64,000 nucleotides of DNA from an uncultured Ectothiorhodospiraceae bacterium (GCA_947260005.1 CAMYOL010000064.1:1-64000), one strand, 5' to 3'; positions 1-9,097 are shown, counted from the stretch's first letter. Notes: generated from the sequence alone by a model not told the origin. Made by a program: numbers and translations.

Positions 1-714
1 TTTTTGAACGATATCGGGTCGAGTGCCTAAAATACTACGAAAGTTTTCGCTTTCGGCGACCAGGGTATCGCAATCCGAGGTCGCAATTATAGTGGCGGTA
101 CGTTTAGTGTGAGTTAATGCGGCAATGGCACCGAATATCTCATCTTTTTTAATTTCCCCCACCTCTTCGTCATTACTGACTACTTTGGCCGTGCCTCTTA
201 ATAGGGTAAAAACTTCATCTCCTTCAGTGTCTTCTTGAATAATAACATCGTCTTTCTTGTACTGACGGGTTTCTGGAAGATAGTCGGTATCTTGTCGACT
301 GAAATGGGCCATGAGTAATTGATAACTTTGACTCAGGCAGGTTAGATACTGACTCCAGATTTTGAATTTATTTTCATCCGAGGTGATTAGATCAATAAAT
401 TCCTGTCCATCATATTCATCGACCTTGGCCGGAAAGTCTGTTTCGTAGGCAGTGTTTTTTGGGTTTGACAGTGCATCGGCATTGACCAGATCCCCTTCTT
501 CATGAATAACGATAATTTGCCCGTCATATGTCTCGTAAAGATCACCTTGTTTGACGAGATAGATAGAACCGGATTGAAACTCGATCGGATTCCCAAAATC
601 GACGTTTCGATCTTGAGATTTAACCGTACACCCTTCCAACAGAGCGGGGACGAGTAGCTCGCATTGATGCCATAGAGTTTTACAAATTTCGGGCACTTCA
701 AGATTGTGATACAT
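1..714 (-). CDS. Cyclic-nucleotide-binding domain protein (3' end outside window)
   Basis: Reading the minus strand from the ATG at 714 gives an uninterrupted frame of 238 codons that runs off the left edge, so the C-terminus is missing. The last ~100 visible residues have the cNMP-binding beta-roll pattern: a 'KKDDVIIQEDTEGDEVFTLLRG' type segment, then 'VGEIKKDEIFGAIAAL' and 'RTATIIATSDC', as in Crp-like sensor domains. The first ~120 residues show a weaker second copy ('GSIYLVKQGDLYE'), so the protein may carry two such domains. No DNA-binding domain is visible in this part. Ligand (cAMP, c-di-GMP or none) cannot be told. A putative adenylate cyclase lies at 40820 in the same window, which makes cAMP plausible by inference only. 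Confidence 0.8.
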   Translation of the reverse strand, partial: MYHNLEVPEICKTLWHQCELLVPALLEGCTVKSQDRNVDFGNPIEFQSGSIYLVKQGDLYETYDGQIIVIHEEGDLVNADALSNPKNTAYETDFPAKVDEYDGQEFIDLITSDENKFKIWSQYLTCLSQSYQLLMAHFSRQDTDYLPETRQYKKDDVIIQEDTEGDEVFTLLRGTAKVVSNDEEVGEIKKDEIFGAIAALTHTKRTATIIATSDCDTLVAESENFRSILGTRPDIVQK

Positions 715-957
715 ACTATTTACCTTATTATATTTACTAACAATTAAAGCAAATTACGGAGTCAGAGTACAATTTAGCATCGCATTAGCTTAAAAATGAT
801 GTCTAAAAGTGCATAGAATCACGTTTTATGAGCCAAGTGCTCTATGAACCGGGTCACTAAATGAATCAAGAAACTTGGCATACAGGTCATTTTATGGCAG
901 ATTTTGTCAACATATCTTATAGTCGCTGTGTAGAATGCTTGAAACAGGAGCCCCCTT

Positions 958-2331
958 GTGAGTATGTTAAAGAAGCTTATTTCCCCTCTGTCGATAATCA
1001 TTATGTTAGTTGTACTGACAAGCTGTTCGAGTCTGCGAAAGGCTGAGTTAGCAGCAGGAAATGATCCGGATAAGGCCATTGCCGAAGTGGTAAAAGTAAT
1101 GTCTACAGCGCAGCAGGCCCAACTGGATGTATTGGCAGATGAAGAATTCTCCCAGGGACTTACCTACCTGAATGAAGCAAAACAGGGAAAAAAGCAGGGT
1201 GATTTGCCTGAGACGATTCTCAACAATGCTGCCATCGCCAAGGCTTTCTTCGAGGATGCGGGTAAAACAGCTAAAACGAAAGAAGCGTTTTCTGAACGGA
1301 TTATTGAGGCCAGAGGTGCGGCGCTAAAGGCTGGAGTCAGAAAAAGTGATGCACTCGTTTCCAGTATGAAAGCGATTGATAATGATTTAAAAAGTGAAAC
1401 TGATAACTTAAGCCGAGTGCTCTCTCCGGAAGATTTTGCGGTTATTCAAAAACAATATTTTGATTTAGAAGCGAAGGCCGTTCAGTTTACTCAGCTTAAT
1501 AGTGCCAATAAAGCGATAACCGATGCGCTTGAAAATGATGCCGATGATCTTGCCCCTGATTCGCTGCGCACCGCATCACTGGATTACAAAACCGCAATGA
1601 ACATGATTGCTCAAAGCCCGCGTAGTCCAGATATATACAGAAAGAGCGTCGATGAAGCGTTGGCCAGTTCAACGCAATTGTATAATGTTATGAATGTCAT
1701 TCTGGGAGCTAAAGGCACACCTGAAAATATTGCAGTACAAATTGTGAATCAAAAAAAAGCGTTGGGTGAATTGAGTGGCAATGTTGGAAAACTAGAAGCC
1801 AATTTAGAATCAGCAAATCAGACACTGCAGAAAAAAGAAGGTGAGCTGAAACGTACCGAAGGGGTACTTAAGTCTCAGGAAGAACAACTGGCCATGGCCT
1901 CGACACAGGTTAGATTTCAACAGGCTATGGATGAAGCCCGTAAAGTGTTATCGCAAGACGATGCGTTGGTCTATCAACAAGGCAACAAATTGGTCTTTAG
2001 ATTAAAGCGAATAAATTTTCAGTCTGGAGCAGCTGAAATTCCGGAGTTTTCGAAATTACTCATCGCCAAAACCAATGCAATTATTAAGAAACTCGATGCG
2101 GACAAAGTCGTCGTACAAGGACACACTGACTCAATCGGTTCTACCCAGGTCAATAAAAAACTTTCAACACAGAGGGCCAATGCCGTTGCGAATTATCTCT
2201 ACACGCTTAAAGGTGGCTACAAACTACAGTATGTAGGTTATGGTGAGGCGCATCCCATTTCATCCAATGAAACCGCCGCTGGTCGAGCGACCAATCGACG
2301 TGTGGACCTGGTGGTATCTGTGAAACAGTAA
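958..2331 (+). CDS. OmpA-family peptidoglycan-associated lipoprotein
   Basis: The 457-residue product starts with a lipoprotein signal ending in the lipobox LTSC (lipidated Cys23). Residues ~30-340 are alpha-helical and partly coiled-coil, resembling DUF4398-type periplasmic regions. Residues ~340-457 form an OmpA C-terminal domain with the typical 'GHTDSIGS', 'LSTQRANAVANYL' and 'GRATNRRVDLVV' motifs that bind diaminopimelate in peptidoglycan. It probably tethers the outer membrane to the wall. The GTG at 958 is preferred because AGGAG lies about 8 bases upstream; an ATG at 964 is a possible alternative. It stands alone, divergent from the cyclic-nucleotide-binding gene. Confidence 0.9.
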   Translation: MSMLKKLISPLSIIIMLVVLTSCSSLRKAELAAGNDPDKAIAEVVKVMSTAQQAQLDVLADEEFSQGLTYLNEAKQGKKQGDLPETILNNAAIAKAFFEDAGKTAKTKEAFSERIIEARGAALKAGVRKSDALVSSMKAIDNDLKSETDNLSRVLSPEDFAVIQKQYFDLEAKAVQFTQLNSANKAITDALENDADDLAPDSLRTASLDYKTAMNMIAQSPRSPDIYRKSVDEALASSTQLYNVMNVILGAKGTPENIAVQIVNQKKALGELSGNVGKLEANLESANQTLQKKEGELKRTEGVLKSQEEQLAMASTQVRFQQAMDEARKVLSQDDALVYQQGNKLVFRLKRINFQSGAAEIPEFSKLLIAKTNAIIKKLDADKVVVQGHTDSIGSTQVNKKLSTQRANAVANYLYTLKGGYKLQYVGYGEAHPISSNETAAGRATNRRVDLVVSVKQ

Positions 2332-2517
2332 AAATTGATAGTAAAAGTTCAAGTCAGTACAATCTTAGATTCCAAGATGCTTCATTGAGAATCCTCAAAA
2401 ACAAGTTCCTGTTTTAAGGGTTACTTTACGGGTATCGAAATAAAGGGTAAGTTTATGCTGCCCTTCCTGGAATAACTTTCCCTTTACCAATTAGTATAAT
2501 CAAATTATTCTTTACCC

Positions 2518-3615
2518 ATGAAAATAAACAAAATGCCATCTATAGAAACTAAAAATGATAGTCAGATCAGGTTAACGGAATACAGTCATGGTTCAGGATG
2601 CGGTTGTAAAATTGCACCAAAACTACTGGAAGAAATCTTACATTCTAAAACGCCATCGTCCGAAGCCGTGACCAGCTATCCGCAATTGTTAGTTGGGAAT
2701 GAAAACAAAGATGATGCCGCTGTATTCGATCTGGGTAATGGTAGTTCAGTGGTTAGCACAACGGATTTTTTTATGCCGATTGTGGATGACCCGTTTGAGT
2801 TTGGACAAATTGCGGCGACAAATGCCATTAGCGATATCTATGCGATGGGTGGTTCGCCGTTGATGGCGATCTCAATCTTTGGCTGGCCAATAGATAAACT
2901 TGGTCCTGACGTGGCCAGCGCGGTTATTGATGGTGGTCGCCATGCCTGTCAGCTTGCGGATATCCCACTGGCAGGTGGTCATTCCATTGATGCCCCAGAG
3001 CCCATATTTGGATTGGCTGTTACCGGCTTAGTCAACAATCAACAATTAAAATGTAACAACAAAGCCGAACCAGGATGCAGACTTTATCTCACGAAACCAT
3101 TGGGCATTGGAATATTAACAACGGCACAAAAGAAAAAATTACTAAAACCTGAACATAAACGCATTGCCCCTGACATGATGTGTAAACTGAATAAGGTTGG
3201 GACGGAATTTTCGAATCTACCACAGGTTAAAGCCATGACGGATGTGACGGGTTTCGGTTTAATGGGACACCTAATTGAAATGTGTGAGGGTAGCGAGCTT
3301 CATGCCAGCATCGATTATCAGGCGGTACCAAAGTTACCGGAAATCGAAGCCTATCTGACGATGGCGTGTTCTCCGGGCGGGGCGCAAAGAAACTTTGAAA
3401 GTTATGGGCACAAACTTGGATCGATGACAGATGTTCAACGACAGATCTTGTGTGACCCTCAAACATCTGGAGGATTGTTGGTTGCCGTTTCCAAGGAGGG
3501 TGAAGACGAATTTCTGGATGTGGCCCAATCATTAGGGTATCAGCTAGATGCCATTGGTGAAATCAAACAGATTGAACGTGACAAAGACACCACCCCAATA
3601 ATTAATGTAATATAA
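2518..3615 (+). CDS. selD: Selenide, water dikinase (selenophosphate synthetase)
   Basis: Makes selenophosphate from selenide and ATP, the selenium donor for tRNA selenation and selenocysteine synthesis. The 365-aa sequence is near-collinear with E. coli SelD: 'SHGSGCGCK' gives catalytic Cys28 (a Cys, not Sec, enzyme), Cys30 and Lys31. It is followed by the ATP-binding 'DDAAV', '[16 protein letters not shown]' and '[11 protein letters not shown]' motifs and a late '[10 protein letters not shown]'. The N-terminus is slightly longer than in E. coli. The next gene, selU, begins 5 bases after the stop, so the two form an operon dedicated at least to tRNA 2-selenouridine. No selenoprotein gene or SECIS element was seen nearby. 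Confidence 0.97.
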   Translation: MKINKMPSIETKNDSQIRLTEYSHGSGCGCKIAPKLLEEILHSKTPSSEAVTSYPQLLVGNENKDDAAVFDLGNGSSVVSTTDFFMPIVDDPFEFGQIAATNAISDIYAMGGSPLMAISIFGWPIDKLGPDVASAVIDGGRHACQLADIPLAGGHSIDAPEPIFGLAVTGLVNNQQLKCNNKAEPGCRLYLTKPLGIGILTTAQKKKLLKPEHKRIAPDMMCKLNKVGTEFSNLPQVKAMTDVTGFGLMGHLIEMCEGSELHASIDYQAVPKLPEIEAYLTMACSPGGAQRNFESYGHKLGSMTDVQRQILCDPQTSGGLLVAVSKEGEDEFLDVAQSLGYQLDAIGEIKQIERDKDTTPIINVI

Positions 3616-3620
3616 ATAAG

Positions 3621-4748
3621 ATGGAACTACCTCAAATAGACAACTATAAAGATCTGTTTTTACATGATATCCCTTTGTTGGATGTCCGCGCCCCAGTTGA
3701 ATATGGGCAGGGTGCGTTTCCACAGGCGATGAACCTGCCTCTCATGAATGATGAAGAACGTCAGGCGGTTGGCATTTGTTACAAAGAACAGGGGCAGGAG
3801 CAGGCCATTTCACTTGGTCATGAATTAGTAAGTGGTGACATAAAAGAAACCCGAGTTGATGATTGGAACGAATTTACTCACCAACATCCTGGCGGCGCGT
3901 TATATTGTTTTCGTGGTGGGATGCGTTCTAAAATTTGCCAACAATGGATCTACGATGAAACCGGGGTAGCTTACCCAAGGGTAAAAGGCGGTTATAAAGC
4001 CTTGCGCCGTTATTTGCTTGATGAATTAGAGAGCGTTAGTCAGCAAATGCAGTTTATGGTTCTATGTGGTCGCACCGGTGTGGGTAAAACCTTGTTATTA
4101 AATCTACTCGAGAACAAAATTGATCTGGAAGGTATCTTTCAGCATCGTGGTTCGGCATTTGGTCGACGTACGGTATGCCAACCTGGCCAGATAGATATTG
4201 AAAATAAATTATCGATTGAACTTCTTAAATTTCGCAGCCAGCATCTGACCCAATTGGTGCTTGAAGATGAGGCCATGAATATAGGCTCACGACGTTTACC
4301 GGAATCGATCGTAGTGAAGATGAGGCAATCGCCATTAGTTATGTTGGAGATCAGCCTTAAAGAACGTATCGATAACGTCGTTGATGAATACGTCTGCAAG
4401 GATCTTGCTGAGAATCAGGCCTTGTTGGGTGAGGAATCGGGATTTGATGCCTGGGCTGATAACTTGCAAGCTTCACTTGATAAAATACATAAACGGTTAG
4501 GCGGTTTGCGTTACCGAAACCTAAAATCCATTTTACTAAATGCAATTCAAACTCAGCGCACTACTGGTGAACTGGACAATCACGAGGCTTGGATACGGCC
4601 ACTTTTGACGGATTATTATGATCCGATGTATGACTACCAACTTGATAAAAAATCTGAACGGGTCGTATTTCGTGGAAATGAAGCGGAGGTTTTACAGTAC
4701 CTGAATGAACAAGTAATTAATGATCAACATGATCAGGTTTTTTCGTAA
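3621..4748 (+). CDS. selU: tRNA 2-selenouridine/geranyl-2-thiouridine synthase
   Basis: SelU (MnmH, formerly YbbB) replaces sulfur of 2-thiouridine at tRNA wobble position 34 with selenium, via a geranylated intermediate, using selenophosphate from SelD. The 375-aa protein has the N-terminal rhodanese domain with the active-site Cys96 in 'YCFRGGMRS'. A P-loop domain follows with 'GRTGVGKT' (150-157). Both catalytic elements are intact and length matches the family. It lies 5 bases downstream of selD, and with no strong Shine-Dalgarno of its own it is probably translationally coupled. Confidence 0.96.
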   Translation: MELPQIDNYKDLFLHDIPLLDVRAPVEYGQGAFPQAMNLPLMNDEERQAVGICYKEQGQEQAISLGHELVSGDIKETRVDDWNEFTHQHPGGALYCFRGGMRSKICQQWIYDETGVAYPRVKGGYKALRRYLLDELESVSQQMQFMVLCGRTGVGKTLLLNLLENKIDLEGIFQHRGSAFGRRTVCQPGQIDIENKLSIELLKFRSQHLTQLVLEDEAMNIGSRRLPESIVVKMRQSPLVMLEISLKERIDNVVDEYVCKDLAENQALLGEESGFDAWADNLQASLDKIHKRLGGLRYRNLKSILLNAIQTQRTTGELDNHEAWIRPLLTDYYDPMYDYQLDKKSERVVFRGNEAEVLQYLNEQVINDQHDQVFS

Positions 4749-4866
4749 CACGTTATTTCTATCAAACGTAAATTCTAATTTTGCAATAACAGGCCTGCCC
4801 CAGTATTTTGATTTGCTTAACCAGTGAGCGCAGCGATTTATTGGGAAATAGATATTCAGAAAAGAT

Positions 4867-4900
4867 GGCAGGCCTTGTAATAGTATTGGCAAGACCTGCC
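4867..4900 (-). terminator. Putative terminator after the hsp20 gene
   Basis: Arms 4867-4876 and 4891-4900 form a 10-bp stem with one mismatch and a 14-base loop, 6 bases beyond the Hsp20 stop codon. On the minus strand the stem is followed by a short T-rich stretch, so it is a moderate rho-independent terminator. A further copy of the left arm's complement occurs near 4790, so an alternative longer pairing exists. Confidence 0.5.
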
Positions 4901-4906
4901 TGGTTC

Positions 4907-5398
4907 TTAATCCACCTTAACCGTAGTTCGATTCGATGTTTTGAGTTTTGGCAAAGTCAATTTAAGAACACCATTTTTGAATTTTGCGTTGGCCTTTGCA
5001 TCGTCAACCTCGGCAGGAAGTGACAAGGTACGGGAGTAACTGCCGTGTGACATCTCGCAATGATAGAAGTTACCATCTTCTTCTTTCTCTTCATGGCTAG
5101 TCGTACCTTTGATCGTAACTGTATTTTGCGTTACGGAAATATCGAGATCGTCTTTTTCTACGCCGGGCAATTCTGCCTTGACGATGATTTCTTTATCTCT
5201 ATCAATCACATCGACACTGGGTGTCTTTCCTTGAAAAGCAGTGGCCTCTTTGGGTAGTTTAGCCCAATCCATATTGAGTGGATGTAACAAGCCGCGTGAA
5301 AAGAAATTTTCAAACATTCGCTCCATGTCATCGAACGGATTCATTGAACGTGCTGGTTCAACTTTTTGTATTGGCTGTTTGGATGCTTTCGTAGCCAT
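4907..5398 (-). CDS. Small heat shock protein, Hsp20/alpha-crystallin family
   Basis: ATP-independent holdase chaperone that binds unfolding proteins in the cytoplasm. The 163-aa product has an N-terminal arm with 'NPFDDMERMFENFF'. A complete alpha-crystallin domain (~55-150) follows, with 'VIDRDKEIIVKAELPGVEKDDL' type strands, 'GNFYHCEMSHGSYSRTLSLP' and the C-terminal 'FKNGVLKLTLPK' signature. The ATG at 5398 has GGAG about 7 bases upstream. It is monocistronic. No clear sigma-32 promoter was seen upstream, so heat-shock control is expected from the family rather than shown. Confidence 0.95.
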   Translation of the reverse strand: MATKASKQPIQKVEPARSMNPFDDMERMFENFFSRGLLHPLNMDWAKLPKEATAFQGKTPSVDVIDRDKEIIVKAELPGVEKDDLDISVTQNTVTIKGTTSHEEKEEDGNFYHCEMSHGSYSRTLSLPAEVDDAKANAKFKNGVLKLTLPKLKTSNRTTVKVD

Positions 5399-5607
5399 GT
5401 CGATTTCTCCTTTGTCTATTTAATTAAAAGGTAAATGCATATCAACCACGGAAATTAACCTTCTGGTTATATTTTTAGTCTATGAAGTAAGTTCTTGCCA
5501 TGATCGAGATCAACGTAGCAGTCAAAGATTACCTAGATAAATAACATGGACATCCTTGCCGGAACAATAAAGGCAATGAGTTAATTTAAAGTCCAGTGGG
5601 TGTCAGG

Positions 5608-5626
5608 CACGTTTAGTACTAACGTG
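5608..5626. promoter_or_regulatory. 19-bp near-perfect palindrome in a gene-free stretch
   Basis: The sequence CACGTTTAGTACTAACGTG reads the same on both strands apart from one extra T. It lies in the 478-bp gap between hsp20 and the 37-aa membrane protein gene, ~210 bases upstream of hsp20 and ~250 upstream of the small gene. It could be a dimeric repressor operator. No second copy was noticed. The rest of the gap is AT-rich with no recognisable gene. Confidence 0.3.
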
Positions 5627-5833
5627 ATGAAAAAAATCGGCCTATAGATCGCTTAGTGAGCTCTCAGATAGCTACGATTTCTCATACTATACAAATACCC
5701 TATATAAATCAGTAACTAAAGTCCCCTCCTAATAATACCCGAGTATATTACTCATAAATTTCTTTATTGGCGTATTAGATATCTCTCATGTCGAATACCT
5801 GACTTAAACAGTATACTTCCGATGGATTTTAGG

Positions 5834-5846
5834 AGCCCGGAGGGCT
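5834..5846 (+). other. Leader hairpin with U tract before the 37-aa protein gene
   Basis: AGCCC-GGA-GGGCT forms a perfect 5-bp stem with a 3-base loop, followed after two bases by a run of T's (5850-5854). It lies just ahead of the Shine-Dalgarno of the small gene at 5877. It may be a weak attenuator, the terminator of an unseen transcript, or an mRNA-stabilising 5' hairpin. Confidence 0.35.
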
Positions 5847-5876
5847 AAATTTTTAACAAATTTTTGGAGATAGATT

Positions 5877-5990
5877 ATGAGTAGTAACACAACAGATGCT
5901 TCTTGCCGCCGCATGCTAACGACCATCTTTGGCGGTTTATTTGTATTATTCGTCGCATTGATCGTCGTAGCACGTACCATCGTCTACTAA
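5877..5990 (+). CDS. 37-aa single-pass membrane protein, unknown function
   Basis: The frame starts at ATG 5877 with GGAG 7 bases upstream and ends with TAA at 5988-5990. The product has a short polar N-terminus (MSSNTTDASCRRM) followed by one hydrophobic helix (about residues 15-33) and ends in VY. A strong rho-independent terminator begins 16 bases after the stop, and a hairpin precedes the Shine-Dalgarno, so this is a compact one-gene transcription unit. I do not recognise the family. Codon use and context look like a real expressed gene. A role as a small regulatory subunit of a membrane complex is possible but unproven. Confidence 0.7.
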   Translation: MSSNTTDASCRRMLTTIFGGLFVLFVALIVVARTIVY

Positions 5991-6006
5991 GTGAAATTTG
6001 ATGTAG

Positions 6007-6041
6007 AAAAGGGGGGGAGGGGACGTTTCCAGCCCCCTTTT
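6007..6041 (+). terminator. Strong rho-independent terminator
   Basis: AAAAGGGGGG (6007 onward) pairs with CCCCCTTTT (6033-6041) across a short loop, with the T run forming the U tract. It ends the transcript of the 37-aa membrane protein. Confidence 0.85.
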
Positions 6042-6374
6042 ATCTTATTGATGAGATAAAACCTAAATGCAATTGCATAAGTTATAAAGCACTAACCCTT
6101 CTCAGATAACTCCTATATTTGAGATAATAAATCCTCACAGGGCGAATGTTGACATTGTCAGCATCAAACTTTGCGAACGAAATCTTCAGCACTATACTAA
6201 AAATATACAAATAACTAATAAGATCAAAACCAGTTATTCCCTGTTATTAAAAATACCCGTAATTGCTTACTATCCAGGGAACGTAGCTGGAAATAAGATA
6301 TTTAAATTCAATGATCGAAAAAACGGCTTCTAAATACGTTATATTAGATAAGAGCAAAGTTTACGAAGAATCAA
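6042..6374. other. Gene-free AT-rich stretch
   Basis: About 330 bases lie between the terminator and the next gene. No frame with a Shine-Dalgarno sequence, no repeat and no clear structure was seen. It presumably holds the promoter of the downstream methyltransferase-like gene. Confidence 0.5.
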
Positions 6375-7064
6375 ATGATCAAAAACGTTAAAATCTGGTT
6401 GAGCTTAACCATCCGTATGTCATTCTTTGCCGTTGCCTTATTATGGCCCGCTGGGACCTGGCTATGGTGGGAGGCGTGGGTCATCGTTGGTCTATGGACA
6501 GTATTTGGGGTTGTAATGACTCACTATTTAATTAACCACGATCCGGCCTTACTGGCCGAGCGATTGAAGTTTTTACCTTTACATAAAGAACAAAAAGCAT
6601 GGGATAAAATTTTAATGTCTCTTTTTGTGATTGCCGGTATTGGGCTCTATCTCGTCCCGGGTTTTGATGTGATGCGTTATGGGTGGACTGAGTCCTTGCC
6701 TATGTGGATGAAAATTCTTGCGATGCTTGTACATCTTCCTTGTTTTGTATTCCTAGGCTGGGTAATGCGTGAGAATACTTACTTAGCGCAGGTCGTAAAA
6801 ATCGATAAGGCACGGGGGCATAAGGTGATTACGACTGGGCCTTATGCATTGGTGCGCCACCCAATGTATTTAATTGTTATTGTTTTACTGTTTGCGGTGC
6901 CCATTGCGCTTGGGTCGCGCATCTCGCTGATTCTAGCGGTGTTTCTAACAATACTGTTGATTATACGTACTTACTTTGAGGATCGAACCTTACATGTTGA
7001 GCTTGATGGATATAATGAATATGCTAAACAAACCTCTTATCGATTAGTGCCATGGGTATGGTAA
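6375..7064 (+). CDS. Isoprenylcysteine carboxyl methyltransferase (ICMT)-like membrane protein
   Basis: The 229-aa protein has about five hydrophobic segments. Its C-terminal half has the ICMT/PEMT methyltransferase signature: 'VITTGPYALVRHPMYL' (the RHPMY SAM-binding element), followed by a hydrophobic pair and 'EDRTLHVELDGYNEYAKQ...YRLVPWVW'. The family methylates small hydrophobic or isoprenoid-type substrates at the inner membrane; the bacterial substrate is unknown. The stop codon lies inside the first copy of a 16-bp tandem repeat (7054-7101). A weak GAAG precedes the ATG. Assignment to the superfamily is firm, the reaction is inferred. Confidence 0.85.
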   Translation: MIKNVKIWLSLTIRMSFFAVALLWPAGTWLWWEAWVIVGLWTVFGVVMTHYLINHDPALLAERLKFLPLHKEQKAWDKILMSLFVIAGIGLYLVPGFDVMRYGWTESLPMWMKILAMLVHLPCFVFLGWVMRENTYLAQVVKIDKARGHKVITTGPYALVRHPMYLIVIVLLFAVPIALGSRISLILAVFLTILLIIRTYFEDRTLHVELDGYNEYAKQTSYRLVPWVW

Positions 7065-7101
7065 ATCAAGGGTATGGTAAATCAAGGGTATGGTAAATCA
7101 T
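7054..7101 (+). repeat. Tandem repeat, 16-bp unit, three copies plus a degenerate fourth
   Basis: The unit GGGTATGGTAAATCAA occurs at 7054-7069, 7070-7085 and 7086-7100, followed by a diverged copy (GGCTTTGGTAATTTA) to about 7116. The first copy contains the stop codon of the ICMT-like gene (7062-7064). The duplications therefore grew out of the 3' end of the gene. Confidence 0.85.
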
Positions 7102-7278
7102 GGCTTTGGTAATTTAGGAATCTATGAGCCTGCCTATCCAGCCCTGGTATGGCTTGACAAGGCGCTTGCTCGGAAAGTGGTTGGTATGATTTGATGAAAA
7201 AGTGTGTTTTGGAACAAGGTATGCTCATCATATTAACGAGATACTCTCTGTTATCTTAAACACTGTTATAGTGACGTC

Positions 7279-8184
7279 ATGAAAATACTGAGTCTGATAT
7301 TTATTTTGTGCTGGGCCCCCCTCGTGTATGGGATGGAAAGTAATACCCAGGATAAAAAGCTGCTTCTGACTTCTATACCGGATACCTATATTTCGGCAAA
7401 GACAATTCGTGAAAATGCCAATCGTATCAATCTTAAATTACGTTCGCGTGCTGCCCTCGTATTTGACGAACGTGATAACGAAGTCATTATTGGACGTAAT
7501 ATAAAAGAAGTTATGCCAGTCGCCTCATTGAGTAAATTGATGACGGCGATGGTGATACTCGATGCCGAGTATGATATGAGTAAAGTGATTACCATTACTA
7601 AGGATGACAAGGATCGTATACGCTATTCTCGTTCACGTTTACGCAAAGGTATGAAATTCAGTCGTGAAGATTTGCTACTCATAACATTAGCTGCTTCAGA
7701 GAATCGTGCGGCCAGGGCTCTGGCACGTACATGGCCGGGCGGTATCGATGACTTTGTTAAAGCGATGAATCTAAAAGCAACTGAACTTGGTTTAACTAAC
7801 ACTAAATTTGCTGACCCAGCTGGACTTAGCAATGAGAATGTTTCCACCGCACAAGAGCTTATGAAAATCGTAAAGGCGGCAAGCAACTATCAGATGATAC
7901 GCGAATTCACGACACAAACTAAAGAAAGTATTACTGACTTGAACAGTGGACGCGAAGTCAGTTTCGGTAACACGAATCGCCTGGTTAAAAAAGTAACCTG
8001 GCCGATTACCCTGAGTAAAACCGGTTTTACCAGTGAAGCCGGAAATTGCCTGGTTATGCAGACAGAGATCAATGACCGACCCGTTATTATTGTACTACTC
8101 GAATCCTGGGGTAAACTAAGTAAATACGGCGATTCAAATCGTATAAAGAAATGGCTAATAAAAACTGAGCGTCTGGTCAATTAA
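7279..8184 (+). CDS. pbpG: D-alanyl-D-alanine endopeptidase (PBP7-type, peptidase S11)
   Basis: Periplasmic serine enzyme that cleaves DD-crosslinks in peptidoglycan. The 301-aa product has a signal peptide (~1-19) and all three penicillin-binding motifs: S83-L-S-K86, S140-E-N142 and K247-T-G249, with 'SENRAARALA' and 'KTGFTSEAGNCLVM' as in E. coli PbpG. It ends soon after the catalytic domain, lacking the C-terminal beta domain and amphipathic anchor of the PBP5 carboxypeptidases. This favours the endopeptidase group. The Shine-Dalgarno at 7279 is weak. A 73-aa gene follows after 10 bases. Confidence 0.92.
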   Translation: MKILSLIFILCWAPLVYGMESNTQDKKLLLTSIPDTYISAKTIRENANRINLKLRSRAALVFDERDNEVIIGRNIKEVMPVASLSKLMTAMVILDAEYDMSKVITITKDDKDRIRYSRSRLRKGMKFSREDLLLITLAASENRAARALARTWPGGIDDFVKAMNLKATELGLTNTKFADPAGLSNENVSTAQELMKIVKAASNYQMIREFTTQTKESITDLNSGREVSFGNTNRLVKKVTWPITLSKTGFTSEAGNCLVMQTEINDRPVIIVLLESWGKLSKYGDSNRIKKWLIKTERLVN

Positions 8185-8194
8185 GGAGAGATGT

Positions 8195-8416
8195 ATGTCA
8201 AAGTTAATGGTATTACCTGCCAGGGATATTAAAGAGATTAGGTTGATACAAATTCCGGAGGATTTAGGGGAACATGAAGCTTACCGGCATGTTGTCGGAT
8301 TAATTGCTCAAGTCGAAGAAAATAACCCAGATTATAAATGGGATGATATTGTTGCGGAACTTGAAGATCATCAGTTTAATCCCGTTGGTTTTATATTAGG
8401 ACCTCATCTGGATTAA
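8195..8416 (+). CDS. Conserved hypothetical 73-aa acidic protein
   Basis: The gene starts 10 bases after pbpG with a good AAGGAG Shine-Dalgarno, so it is probably cotranscribed. The product is soluble and acidic, with no signal peptide or membrane segment. The stretch 'EHEAYRHVVGLIAQVEENNP' looks helical, and the C-terminus ends 'PVGFILGPHLD'. I do not recognise the family. The ribosome binding site and operon position argue that it is real. Confidence 0.7.
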   Translation: MSKLMVLPARDIKEIRLIQIPEDLGEHEAYRHVVGLIAQVEENNPDYKWDDIVAELEDHQFNPVGFILGPHLD

Positions 8417-8592
8417 TCCAGCAACCAGCCAGTATAAATACAAGTTACAGACTAAGTTGCAGATAGCAGAATACTGCACAAGTTAACGTAGTAAATTGGC
8501 ATAATACATAAAATCGGAACGCTACGGTCATACTATATGAAATTTGAAAGTGCTTATATGGGGCAGTATTTTATAATTTAAAGGGAGATACT

Positions 8593-9072
8593 ATGAATAA
8601 CCAATATGATCCACCGCAGTCTAATGTTGCGGATGTGAATCGCTCTAATAATTCCGGAGTATCTAACTCAATGATCGATGCCATGCGTGGTACAAAACCC
8701 TGGGTTTTGTTAATTGGTATCGTGCTTATTATCTCATCTATATTTATGATCCTGGGAACGATTGGTATGATTGTGGCGAGTGCTGTCGGAATGGCATCTA
8801 TGGGTGCCGAGGCAGGCGCCATTCTCGGGATAGGTATTGTTTATGCAGTGATGAGCCTTATCTACATTATGATGGGAATTTACTTATTCAAATACAGTTC
8901 TGCTATAGGACGTTTACTCCAGTCAGCTAGTATGATTGATATGGAGGATGCCCTGGATTCACAACGAAAATTTTGGAAAATAGCAGGCATCATAACGGCC
9001 GTTATGCTTGTCCTGATGGTGCTCGGATTTATTGCTGCGATGATCATTCCTTTTTTAACCATGACTATATAA
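8593..9072 (+). CDS. DUF5362-like membrane protein
   Basis: The 159-aa protein has a polar, Asn/Ser-rich N-terminus starting MNNQYDPPQ and about three hydrophobic segments (~37-65, 76-97 and 128-155). This layout is typical of the uncharacterised DUF5362 family of inner-membrane proteins. AAGGGAGA lies just before the ATG. It has no operon partner; a long inverted repeat at 9098-9153 follows. No function is known. Confidence 0.65.
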   Translation: MNNQYDPPQSNVADVNRSNNSGVSNSMIDAMRGTKPWVLLIGIVLIISSIFMILGTIGMIVASAVGMASMGAEAGAILGIGIVYAVMSLIYIMMGIYLFKYSSAIGRLLQSASMIDMEDALDSQRKFWKIAGIITAVMLVLMVLGFIAAMIIPFLTMTI

Positions 9073-9097
9073 AAGCATATACGATGTATTTATAGGC

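Noticed and set aside
3227-3532. Antisense open frames within selD
   Set aside because: They are mirror images of a strongly conserved gene and have no ribosome binding sites or family features.
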